From Thiobacillus sp. UBA2186 (GTDB lineage Bacteria; Pseudomonadota; Gammaproteobacteria; Burkholderiales; Thiobacillaceae): 20,926 nucleotides of DNA. The position numbers were made by a program, and so were the translations under genes. How positions within the stretch are numbered: the stretch's first letter is position 1; each line of letters begins with the position of its first letter. Below, one piece after another: positions 7,650 through 16,687 of this stretch. The DNA lies in NCBI GenBank assembly GCA_002327405.1, contig DCVO01000094.1, forward strand, positions 519 through 21,444, written 5' to 3'. The notes below the pieces were generated by a model. The model saw nothing but the letters and a program-made list of their open reading frames with translations, did no database searches and had not been told where the DNA came from.

Positions 7650-8429
7650 TCATTTTAGCCCCAAGCGTTCCTTCCGCGCCCGAAATAAAGGCATCAACCC
7701 AGCGGAGAACAACAGCGCGGCCAGCACCAGCGTGCACACGATAAGGGCGCCCGCAGGCAGATCGAACCAGGCAGACAGGATCAGGCCCGTCCCGTAGCCG
7801 AGGCCGCCGAGCACCCACCCGGCCAGAAGCCTCCCCCGGCCGGAAAGACTTCGCGCCGCCAGCGCAGGCACGATCAGGCTGGCGAACACCAGATACACAC
7901 CGACCACCTGTACCGATGCGGTAATTGCCGCCGCGAAAAGCAGGTAGAACCCGAGCGACGAATGCCTCAATCCTCCGAACCAGGCAAGCAGCACCGCGCC
8001 GTTGACCAGCGCCAACAGAGGAAGATCGTCCCAGCCGGTCCACAATATCTGTCCCACCAGCATTTCGCGCAGATGCTCGCCGCCATGAGCTTCGTGCGCC
8101 AGCAGCAAGATTGCGACGGATGCCACCAGCACGAAGGAAACACCGATGATGGCTTCCTGCACCTGCGGCCACTTCTTCTCGGTGAAATGCAGCAGCAGCG
8201 CCCCGGCGGCTGCCAGCCCGAGCGCGGCGGCCTGGGTTGCCCATGTGTCGTCCCATTCCAGGAAATGCGCCAGGATTACCCCCAGCCCCGCGAACTGGGC
8301 AATGGCGATATCGATGAAAATGATGCCGCGTGCGAGCACCCGCATGCCCAGCGGCACATGGCTGGCCAGCACCAGCACGCCGGCCAGCAGCGCCGGGAGC
8401 AGGATGCTCCATTCCAGGCCTGCGCTCAT
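7650..8429 (-). CDS. znuB: Metal ABC transporter permease, ZnuB-type (ABC-3 family)
   Basis: 259 residues, almost entirely hydrophobic with roughly eight membrane segments. Family landmarks include VPLGMRVLARGIIFIDIAIAQFAGLG near the N-terminus and GVYLVFASLIVPALAAR in the second half. This is the inner-membrane channel of a zinc or manganese importer. Its ATG overlaps the stop of the binding-protein gene by 4 bp (ATGA, 8426-8429), so the two are coupled. The ATPase subunit normally encoded alongside is absent from this cluster. The gene ends 32 bp before the TPR lipoprotein start. Zinc rather than manganese is inferred from the partner and neighbours, not shown. Confidence 0.88.
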   Translation of the reverse strand: MSAGLEWSILLPALLAGVLVLASHVPLGMRVLARGIIFIDIAIAQFAGLGVILAHFLEWDDTWATQAAALGLAAAGALLLHFTEKKWPQVQEAIIGVSFVLVASVAILLLAHEAHGGEHLREMLVGQILWTGWDDLPLLALVNGAVLLAWFGGLRHSSLGFYLLFAAAITASVQVVGVYLVFASLIVPALAARSLSGRGRLLAGWVLGGLGYGTGLILSAWFDLPAGALIVCTLVLAALLFSAGLMPLFRARKERLGLK

Positions 8430-9337
8430 TTCAGCGCGCCCAGCAACTGGGCGAGCAGATCGTCATACAGCCCGAACAGGTCGCGCGCTGCTGCGGACGA
8501 ACCCACGGTATAGGGCAGCTGCACCGCAGGCGCGCCCGTCCGCTCCGCAAGCCAGCGGCTGGCGCGCGGCGACTCGTAGTTGGCGTACAGGATCATTTTC
8601 ACCGGCCTGTCCTTCACCCGCGCCAGCACCTCGCTCAGATAGGCGACGGAAGGCTCCACGCCGGGCTTGGGCTCCAGCGCGACCTCCGCCCTCAGGCCGA
8701 GCCAGTTGGCCAGATAGCTCAGGTTCTTATGGTGCGTTGCGACCGACGCCCCCTTGAGCGGCGCGGCCTCAGCTTGCCAGCGCGCCGTGGCCGCCTGCCA
8801 GCGATGCTGGAAATCGCGGTTGCGTTCGGCGTAATGGCCGGCGTTGGCGCCATCGATCCGCGCCAGGCGCGCGGCAAGCGCATCCGCCACCCGCGCGATG
8901 TTGCGCGGGTCGAGATGGATATGCGGGTTGCCGGCGGCATGCACGTCGCCCATCGAGCGGTCGACGAACTGCGGTTTGTCGATGAGCGCCACATGCCGGG
9001 CCGCTTCGAAATACCCCGGCTTGCCTGCCTGGATCCGGGCATTGCCCGATTCGCGCTGCAAAAGCGGCAGCCAGCCGACTTCCAGTTCCGCGCCTGTGCA
9101 GACGAGGAGATCGGCGCTGCGCGCACGCGCGATCAGGCTGGGGCGGGCCTCGATGCGATGCGGATCCTGTTTGGCCGTGGTGGCCGAGGAAACGCGCACC
9201 TTGTCGCCGCCGACTTCCTCGACCAGGGCCGCCCACTCAGGCTCGCAGGCCAGCACGCCGAGTTCCGCACGCGCAGGCTGGGCGACCAGCAGCAGACCTG
9301 CAAGACCGGTCAGCCATGACATTGCAAATGCTTTCAT
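8426..9337 (-). CDS. znuA: Metal ABC transporter substrate-binding protein, ZnuA-type (cluster A-1)
   Basis: 303 residues. The start at 9337 has a strong GAGGAG box 7 nt upstream and is directly followed by a signal peptide cleaved near ARA-E (residue 24). The protein should be periplasmic. Likely metal ligands are H60 (in QDPHRIEARPS), H139 or H141 (in NPHIHLDP), H203 (in ATHHKNLSYL), and a late acidic residue in the LYANYESP segment. This matches the three-His pattern of ZnuA proteins. No long His/Asp-rich loop is present. An in-frame extension to 9796 would overlap the barrel gene and is rejected. It is 11 bp downstream of the barrel stop and coupled to znuB. Confidence 0.87.
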   Translation of the reverse strand: MKAFAMSWLTGLAGLLLVAQPARAELGVLACEPEWAALVEEVGGDKVRVSSATTAKQDPHRIEARPSLIARARSADLLVCTGAELEVGWLPLLQRESGNARIQAGKPGYFEAARHVALIDKPQFVDRSMGDVHAAGNPHIHLDPRNIARVADALAARLARIDGANAGHYAERNRDFQHRWQAATARWQAEAAPLKGASVATHHKNLSYLANWLGLRAEVALEPKPGVEPSVAYLSEVLARVKDRPVKMILYANYESPRASRWLAERTGAPAVQLPYTVGSSAAARDLFGLYDDLLAQLLGALK

Positions 9338-9348
9338 GCCGGCTCTCC

Positions 9349-10704
9349 TCAGAACTTGTGGGCGCCATGGGCGCCCAGGCTGTAGATGTATTGCAGGGTC
9401 ACCTGATTGTCGGTCAAGTCCTGTTCGGCCTTGTCCTGCGCCAGTTGCAGGCGCAGGCGCGAAAACTCGCTGGGGTTGTAATCCACCATCAGGCTGTGCC
9501 GGCTGGGCGTGAAACTCGGCTTGGACAGCACGCCCGAAAATTCGGGCCCGAAGTTCACCGAACCGAGATTCAGGCGATCGTAGCGATAGCCGACGCGCCA
9601 TTCCGGGTGGAATTGGTATATCCCCTGGGCATACCAGCCGGACTGGCGCGCGCGGTAGTCTCCGGCGATACCGCCGGCGCAGGCGCCGCCATCCCCGGCA
9701 TTGTCCTCGCATTCCAGTTCGCCGTTTTCGCTGCGGCGCAGGTATTCGGCCTGGAACTTGAAGTTCCGGTACTTGGGATTGCCGTCCGGCGCCCATTTCC
9801 AGACGAAATCGGCGATCCAGTACCGGCTTTTGCCGCTGAAGAGGGTCTCGGCTTCGACATCGTCATCGTCGTCCCAGTGTCCCTCCCGCCCGTCCGCGCG
9901 CGCGCGCAGGTAGGACAAACCGGCGCGCCAGGAATGGCTGTCGCCGAGGTCGTCGCCGACGTGGGTAAAAAGTGCGTAGCTGCCCAAATCATTTCTGCCG
10001 CTCCAGTCATTGCCCTGGCCGGCCTCCGCGCCGAACTCCAGGAAAACCGGGGTCGGCGCCACCCATTTCACCTGCAGGCCGTCTTGCCCGTAGTGTTCGC
10101 CCAGCATGGCGGCATAGGCCAGGTTCTGGTTGGCGAAATCCCAGGCATGCGGATGAAGCTCGTTGGTGTAGCCGATGCCCGACAGGAAACGCCCGCCCTT
10201 CACGGTGAAGCCGTTGCCCAGCGCCATCGTCTGCACCCAGGCTTCCTCGGTTTCGACCTCGCCGTCCGCAATGGCGAAATTGGCATAGCCGCGGAAATAG
10301 GGGTCGATGGATGCGCCCAGCACCAGTTCGGTATGGTCGAGCGAAAAGCCCTTTTCGCTGCCGTGCGCGTGGCCGGCCGGCAGGAAGCCGGTGATGTGGC
10401 CGTCACCCTCGGCGTGGTGGTAGCGTCCTTGCAGGATCAGTGAAACTTCGGGATTCAGCGCGCTCACAGCAGGTGCGGCGGCAGTCGGCGCGGAGGCTGA
10501 CTCTATGGCCTTGTCTTCGGCAGCGGTGGCTTTTGTCTCGGCCGCCTTCACGCGGCTTTCCAGCTCGGCGATGCGGGCCTCATAGGCGGTTTTCATCTGC
10601 CGGATTTCCTCTTTCATCGCAGCCCATTCGGCATCCGAGACGGCATATGCGGGAGAAGCAAACAGCGTAGCAATGGCAGACGCCGTCAAAGTGCGTTTGA
10701 ACAT
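9349..10704 (-). CDS. Outer-membrane beta-barrel protein of the metal-uptake cluster
   Basis: 451 residues from the ATG at 10704, which has AAGGA 7-8 nt upstream. A signal peptide ends near PAYA-V (residue 21). A short Glu/Lys/Ala-rich coiled coil follows (about 25-60), then a porin-like barrel with alternating aromatic strands. The chain ends in Phe (GAHGAHKF), as expected for BAM substrates. Histidines are frequent in predicted loops (YHHAEGDGH, AGHAHGSEKG, HPHAW) and there is an acidic DDDDD loop and a Cys pair, all suggesting metal contact. There is no TonB box or plug domain, so it is not a TonB-dependent receptor. Position directly before znuA-znuB suggests passage of zinc or a zinc chelate; this is inference. 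Confidence 0.78.
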   Translation of the reverse strand: MFKRTLTASAIATLFASPAYAVSDAEWAAMKEEIRQMKTAYEARIAELESRVKAAETKATAAEDKAIESASAPTAAAPAVSALNPEVSLILQGRYHHAEGDGHITGFLPAGHAHGSEKGFSLDHTELVLGASIDPYFRGYANFAIADGEVETEEAWVQTMALGNGFTVKGGRFLSGIGYTNELHPHAWDFANQNLAYAAMLGEHYGQDGLQVKWVAPTPVFLEFGAEAGQGNDWSGRNDLGSYALFTHVGDDLGDSHSWRAGLSYLRARADGREGHWDDDDDVEAETLFSGKSRYWIADFVWKWAPDGNPKYRNFKFQAEYLRRSENGELECEDNAGDGGACAGGIAGDYRARQSGWYAQGIYQFHPEWRVGYRYDRLNLGSVNFGPEFSGVLSKPSFTPSRHSLMVDYNPSEFSRLRLQLAQDKAEQDLTDNQVTLQYIYSLGAHGAHKF

Positions 10705-10733
10705 GTTTTTTTCCTTGAACAGAACAATGCAAA

Positions 10734-10761
10734 GTACCGGCCCGAGATGCGGGGCCGGCAC
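10734..10761 (-). terminator. Intercistronic hairpin before the barrel gene
   Basis: A 7-bp perfect GC stem (CCGGCCC 10737-10743 with GGGCCGG 10752-10758) with an 8-nt loop, extended by two further pairs after one mismatch. On the minus strand it is followed only by TACTTTGCATTGTT, so termination would be weak. It lies between the stop of the small secreted protein and the barrel start. It could be an attenuator or an mRNA-stabilising element. Confidence 0.4.
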
Positions 10762-10776
10762 GATTCAGTCGGTCAT

Positions 10777-11082
10777 TCAGGAAAAAACGGGAGGCGCGCG
10801 TGCGCGATGATGGTGGATGCTGCGGGAAACAGGCAGCGATGTGACGGAGTCGGGCGTTCCGTGTCGGGCGGAGCAGGCGGGCAAAGCAGGCGCATCGGGC
10901 AGGGGCGCGCCGCCAGCAAGTTGCGCATAGCCCGCGCAAAGCTCGCAGGGTGCGTCCGAGGGCAGGCTCTGGTCGCCGCCGTGCTGTTCAAGCACGACAT
11001 GGCTGGCGGCATGCGCAGCCCATCCGGCCTGCGCGAACAGGAAGGCGAAAACCAGCAAAAATGCGTGCAGGACGCGGCTCAT
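10777..11082 (-). CDS. Small secreted CxxC protein, DUF2946-like
   Basis: 101 residues. An N-terminal signal peptide (MSRVLHAFLLVFAFLFAQAG...) is cut near residue 22-25. Mature features are AASHVVLEQH, a CELC pair (C46, C49), a Pro/Ala/Ser-rich stretch and a C-terminal HHHRARAPPVF. The layout of signal, His residues, CxxC followed by YAQ, and a terminal RAPP resembles DUF2946 proteins, which I recall near metal-transport genes. It is the first gene of the cluster and is divergent from mutM across 48 bp. No clear Shine-Dalgarno or Zur-type palindrome is visible in that gap. A periplasmic metal-binding or chaperone role is possible but unproven. Confidence 0.65.
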   Translation of the reverse strand: MSRVLHAFLLVFAFLFAQAGWAAHAASHVVLEQHGGDQSLPSDAPCELCAGYAQLAGGAPLPDAPALPACSARHGTPDSVTSLPVSRSIHHHRARAPPVFS

Positions 11083-11130
11083 GCGATCATTTTACACATG
11101 CCGACCAAAACACGCCCTTGCTGACACCCC

Positions 11131-11943
11131 ATGCCCGAATTGCCCGAAGTCGAAACCACCCGCCGCGGCCTCGAGCCGCGCCTGCAGGGGAAGATTCTCG
11201 AAGCCGTCAAAATCCGCGACCGGCGCCTGCGCTGGCCGGTGCCCCCCGACATCAGCGAAAGGCTCGCCGGCAAGCGCCTGCTCTCGATCAGGCGGCGCGG
11301 CAAATATCTGCTGTTCGATTTCGGCGGGCTCTGGCAGATCGTGCATCTGGGCATGTCCGGCAGCCTGCGCTTCGTCGGCAAACAGGAGCCGCCGACGGTG
11401 CACGACCATGTGGACTGGCAGTTCAAGGGCGGCGAGACCCTTCGCCTGCGCGACCCGCGCCGCTTCGGCGCGGTGCTGCTGACAGCGGACCCGGCGAGCC
11501 ACCCCCTGCTCGCCCACCTGGGCCCCGAGCCGCTGACCGGCGATTTCACTGCCGAATACCTCTGCGCCGCCTGCCGGGGCCGCAAGACCTCGATCAAAAA
11601 CCTGATCATGGACAGCCGGGTCGTGGTCGGCGTGGGCAACATTTATGCCTCCGAGTCCCTGTTTCGCGCCGGCATCCGGCCCGGCCGCGCTGCCGGCCGC
11701 CTGACCCGAGCCGAATGCGGCAGGCTTGCCGCCGCCATCAAGGCCACGCTGCAAAACGCGGTCAAGGCGGGCGGCAGTTCGCTGCGCGATTACGTCACCG
11801 CCGACGGCGAACTGGGCTACTTCCAGTTGCACACCAAGGTCTACGACCGCGCCGGCCTGCCCTGCAAGGTCTGCGGCACCCCCATCAAGAAGCTGGCAAC
11901 CGGCCAGCGCTCCACCTTTTATTGCCCGGTCTGCCAGAAATAG
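11131..11943 (+). CDS. mutM: Formamidopyrimidine-DNA glycosylase (Fpg/MutM)
   Basis: Base-excision repair glycosylase/AP-lyase that removes 8-oxoguanine and FaPy lesions. 270 residues, normal length. The N-terminus MPELPEVETTRRGL gives the catalytic Pro2 and Glu3. K58 lies in RRRGKYLLFDF. The helix-two-turn-helix contains MDSRVVVGVGNIYASE. A C-terminal zinc finger uses C245, C248, C265 and C268. The start is fixed by the invariant N-terminus, although no clear Shine-Dalgarno precedes it. It is divergent from the metal cluster and is followed after 93 bp by the dynamin-like GTPase. Confidence 0.97.
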   Translation: MPELPEVETTRRGLEPRLQGKILEAVKIRDRRLRWPVPPDISERLAGKRLLSIRRRGKYLLFDFGGLWQIVHLGMSGSLRFVGKQEPPTVHDHVDWQFKGGETLRLRDPRRFGAVLLTADPASHPLLAHLGPEPLTGDFTAEYLCAACRGRKTSIKNLIMDSRVVVGVGNIYASESLFRAGIRPGRAAGRLTRAECGRLAAAIKATLQNAVKAGGSSLRDYVTADGELGYFQLHTKVYDRAGLPCKVCGTPIKKLATGQRSTFYCPVCQK

Positions 11944-12036
11944 GCTGCCATCGATCAACCGACCAACGGCGCTCAAGATGTCATGCGGCTGTCCGTTACC
12001 GTTTCGTTAAGGTGAAATAGGCTCCAGAGCAAAAAC

Positions 12037-14001
12037 ATGTCCGCCACCCTGGTTTCCGAATTCGAGCATTACAGCAACTGGCGCAACGAGGTTTCCGACC
12101 GCATCGTGGCCCTGCGCGACTGGCTTTCCGCGCAGGAACTGAACGACGCCGAAACCGACCTCAAGCTCAAACATCTGCTCGAACGCCTGGAAGAGGATCG
12201 CCTCAACGTGGCCTTCGTGGCCGAGTTCTCGCGCGGAAAATCCGAACTCATCAACGCGATTTTCTTCTCCGACTATCGCCAGCGCGTGCTGCCCTCCTCC
12301 GCAGGCCGCACGACCATGTGTCCCACCGAGCTTTTCTTCGAGGCCGGCAGCCCGCCGTCGATCAAGCTGCTGCCCATCCAGACCAAGTCGCGCGAGGGCA
12401 CGGTTTCCGATTTCAAACGACACCCGGACGAGTGGACGGAACTGCCGTTGGACGTAAGCTCGGCCGACCAGATGCGGGAAACCCTCACCAGGCTTTCTGA
12501 CACGCTGCAGGTCTCCGGAGACATCGCCGCCGACTATGGCCTGATCAATCCAGACGACGAGGAAACCGCACGCGTGCTGGCGCGCGACGGCTCGGTGGAG
12601 ATTCCGCGCTGGCGCCATGCCTTGATCAACTTCCCGCATCCGCTGCTGGAAAAGGGTCTGGTCATCCTCGACACGCCGGGGCTGAATGCCATCGGCACCG
12701 AGCCGGAGCTGACGCTCAACCTGCTACCCAGCGCGCACGCGGTGCTGTTCATCCTGGCGGCCGACACCGGCGTCACCAAGAGTGACATCGAAATCTGGCG
12801 CAAGCATCTCGCCCCGCTGCAAGGTGCGAGCCGCGGCAGGCTGGCGGTGCTGAACAAGATCGATGGCCTGTGGGACGACCTCAAGAGCACGGATCAGGTC
12901 AATGCCGAAATCGCCAAACAGGTGCGCGCCAGTGCGGCCCAGCTGGAACTGCCCGAATCCCAGGTCTACCCGGTTTCGGCGCAGAAGGCACTGGTCGCCA
13001 AGGTGCAGCACAACCCGACATTGCTGGAAAAAAGCCGTCTGCCCGAGCTGGAGACCGCGCTCACCGCCGAACTCATCCCCTGCAAGCAGGATCTCGTGCG
13101 CCAGTCGACCCGCGGCGCCATCGAGGACGTCGTGGTCAAGACCACCGAGTTGCTGGAAGCGCGGCTGGCCAATATCCAGGACCAGATCGAGGAGCTTGAA
13201 AACCTGCGGGGGAAAAACCGCGATGTGGTCGTCCAGATCATGGACAAGATCAACCAGGAAACCCGGCAGTTCGACAAGGGCATCAGCCAGTTCAAGGCCC
13301 TGCGCACGATCTTCTCCCACCACGCCGGCAAGCTGCGCAAGCACCTCGGCATGCAACGCCTGCATGCCGAGGTGAAGAAAACCCGCAGCGACATGGACAA
13401 CAGCCGCTTCAGCCGCGAGATGCGCGACGCCATGCTGGCTTTCTTCTCGGCGATGAAGGGCAATCTTTCCAAGGCCGGGCACCAGGTGGACGAAATCCAG
13501 ACCATGATGGCCGCCATGTACCACAAGTTCAGCAATGAGCACGGGCTGGCGGCGGTCAACCCCCCGGGCCACAACCTGGTCCGCTTCCACAAGGAAATCG
13601 AGCGGCTCGAGCGCATTTTCAACGAACGCTTCAACACCGTCCTGCAGATGCTGACCCAGGGCCAGCAGAGCCTGACCGCCAAGTTTTTCGAGACCCTGGC
13701 CAGCCGCGTGGTGCATGTCTATGAAATCGCCAACCGCGAAACCGAGGCCTGGCTCAAGGCCCTGATCGCGCCCATGGAAACCCAGGTACGCGAGCATCAG
13801 CTCCAGCTGAAACGCAGGCTGGAGAGCGTGCAACGCATCCACGATGCGACCGAGACGCTGGACGAACGCATCAAGGAACTGGCCGCCAACGCAGACGCCA
13901 CCTCGCAGCAGATAGAGCATCTGGCAAACCTGAACGGCCTGGTCAACGAGAGCCTTGCCGACAGCAGCAAGAGCGCGGCGAGCATCGAGAAATCCGCCTG
14001 A
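12037..14001 (+). CDS. Dynamin-like GTPase, uncharacterised
   Basis: 654 residues. An N-terminal helical stretch (about 1-55) precedes the GTPase domain. The P-loop is AEFSRGKS (62-69) with Ala in place of the first Gly. The switch I region is GRTTMCPTE (90-98), G3 is DTPGL (212-216), and G4 is NKID (273-276). From about residue 350 to the end it is predominantly helical with heptad-like stretches, like the stalk of bacterial dynamin-like proteins. No obvious transmembrane segment is present, so membrane contact would have to be peripheral. Such proteins remodel membranes elsewhere; here the role is unknown. I recall similar proteins as conserved in betaproteobacteria. It ends 18 bp before a bidirectional terminator. 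It stands alone after mutM. Confidence 0.85.
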   Translation: MSATLVSEFEHYSNWRNEVSDRIVALRDWLSAQELNDAETDLKLKHLLERLEEDRLNVAFVAEFSRGKSELINAIFFSDYRQRVLPSSAGRTTMCPTELFFEAGSPPSIKLLPIQTKSREGTVSDFKRHPDEWTELPLDVSSADQMRETLTRLSDTLQVSGDIAADYGLINPDDEETARVLARDGSVEIPRWRHALINFPHPLLEKGLVILDTPGLNAIGTEPELTLNLLPSAHAVLFILAADTGVTKSDIEIWRKHLAPLQGASRGRLAVLNKIDGLWDDLKSTDQVNAEIAKQVRASAAQLELPESQVYPVSAQKALVAKVQHNPTLLEKSRLPELETALTAELIPCKQDLVRQSTRGAIEDVVVKTTELLEARLANIQDQIEELENLRGKNRDVVVQIMDKINQETRQFDKGISQFKALRTIFSHHAGKLRKHLGMQRLHAEVKKTRSDMDNSRFSREMRDAMLAFFSAMKGNLSKAGHQVDEIQTMMAAMYHKFSNEHGLAAVNPPGHNLVRFHKEIERLERIFNERFNTVLQMLTQGQQSLTAKFFETLASRVVHVYEIANRETEAWLKALIAPMETQVREHQLQLKRRLESVQRIHDATETLDERIKELAANADATSQQIEHLANLNGLVNESLADSSKSAASIEKSA

Positions 14002-14019
14002 TTCGCCAACCCCGGACGA

Positions 14020-14050
14020 CGAAAAAGCCCGGCACTGCCGGGCTTTTTCG
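14020..14050. terminator. Bidirectional Rho-independent terminator
   Basis: A perfect 14-bp stem, CGAAAAAGCCCGGC (14020-14033) with GCCGGGCTTTTTCG (14037-14050), and a 3-nt loop ACT. The A5/T5 tracts give a T-run after the GC stem on both strands. It lies between the convergent GTPase gene (stop 14001) and ferredoxin gene (stop 14071) and serves both. Confidence 0.92.
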
Positions 14051-14070
14051 TGGACTCGATGAGGGGCGGA

Positions 14071-15379
<1,309 letters not shown>

Positions 15380-15390
<11 letters not shown>

Positions 15391-16687
15391 TCCCGCCCAC
15401 GATCACGACCGACATGTTCTCCGGGTTGACGCGGCGCTTGAAGGCATCGCGAATCTGCTCCAGCGTCACGCCCTCCACGTTTTTGCCCCAGTCATCCAGG
15501 TAAGTGAGCGGCAGCCGGTAAAAACCGATGGCGCGCAGATAGCCGAGAATTTTCTGGTTGCTGTCGATGCGCAGCGGGAATCCGCCGACCAGGTTGTTTT
15601 TCGCCTGGGTGAGTTCGGCTTCGGTGGGGCCTTCTGCGACGAACCTGGCCACCGTCTCGCGCGCCACTTTCAGCGCGTCATTCGCCTGGGCGTTCTTGGT
15701 TTGCAGGCCGATCAAAAAAGGGCCGGGCTGCGCCATGGGAATGAAGTAGCTGTAGGCGGAATAGGCGTAGCCGCGCTTCTGCCTGACCTCCTCCAGAATG
15801 CGCGAATCGAAGCCGCCGCCGCCAAGCACATGATTGCCGACATAGAGCGGAAAGTAATCCGCATCGCTGCGCGCAATCGCAACCTGCCCCATCAGGACAT
15901 GGCTCTGTGCGGAGGGGTGGGTAATGCGCTTTTCCACCGGCGGCATGGCGGCGGACCCGGTTGCGGTTTCTGCAGAACTGCCTTGCGGCAGGCCGACAGC
16001 GATACGCAATGCCAATTGCTCGGCGTCGGCGCGGCTCATGTCGCCGATGATGGAAATCACCGCATCCCCCGCGCGATAGCGCGCCCTGTACCAGGCCAGC
16101 AGGTCGTTGCGCTTGATCCGTCCCAGGGTTTTGGCCGTTCCCGAGGGCGGGAGGCCGTAGCCCTGGTTGCCGTACAGCGCCTGATAAAATGCTTTTTGCG
16201 CAATCTCGCCGGGGCGCGACTCTTCATCGCGAAGCGCGGCGAGCACGCGCGCCCGCTCGCGCCGCATGACCGACTCGGGAAACTCCGGCTTGTGCAGAAC
16301 CGTCAACATCAAGGCCAGCGCGATATCGCGCTCGCGCGCGCTGGAAAGCGTGCGCAGCGAAACCCCGGCGCGATCCTGCTCGAAAATCCCCCCCAGCGTC
16401 GCGCCCACATCGGCAAAACGCTTGGCAATGGCAATGTCGCTCAAGCCGCCTGCCCCCTGGTCGAGCATGGCATGGGTCAATGCCGCCACCCCGTTCTTCT
16501 CCGCCCGTTCAAGCCTGCTGCCGGCAGGGAAATCGACGGCGACATCCAGCATGGGGATGTCGTGGTTTTCGACAAAATAGACGCGCGCACCCTGCGGTGT
16601 CGTCCAGTGCTGGATATCGACGCTTGCCCATGCAGGCAGCGTCATCAGGCAGGCAAACAGAGAGGACAGGAATTGCTTAGCGCGCAT
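15380..16687 (-). CDS. M16-family peptidase-like protein, non-catalytic partner
   Basis: 435 residues with a signal peptide (cleavage near PAWA-S), so envelope or periplasmic. It has the M16 fold throughout (AGSRLERAEKNGVAALTHAMLDQG near the N-terminus, KRGYAYSAYSYF in the second half). The zinc site HxxEH is replaced by ALTHA, so it cannot bind zinc as the active subunit does. Paired with the adjacent catalytic M16 protein, it probably forms the second half of a heterodimeric clamshell, like other bacterial and mitochondrial M16 pairs. Its start overlaps the stop of the catalytic gene by 11 bp. Substrate unknown. Confidence 0.9.

Noticed and set aside
9338..9796. N-terminal extension of the ZnuA-type protein
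   Set aside because: It would overlap the barrel gene and place residues before a clear signal peptide. The start at 9337 has a good GAGGAG site.
9895..9907. Alternating CG run (13 nt)
   Set aside because: Lies in coding sequence of the barrel gene and is explained by Arg/Ala codons in GC-rich DNA; too short to claim a structural role.
11083..11130. Zur or Fur operator in the mutM / metal-cluster divergent gap
   Set aside because: The 48 bp were read for an AT-rich palindrome of the Zur or Fur type; none convincing was found, and promoter boxes are also unclear.
12724..13920. Minus-strand 398-codon reading
   Set aside because: Antisense shadow of the dynamin-like GTPase, whose G motifs establish the plus strand as coding.
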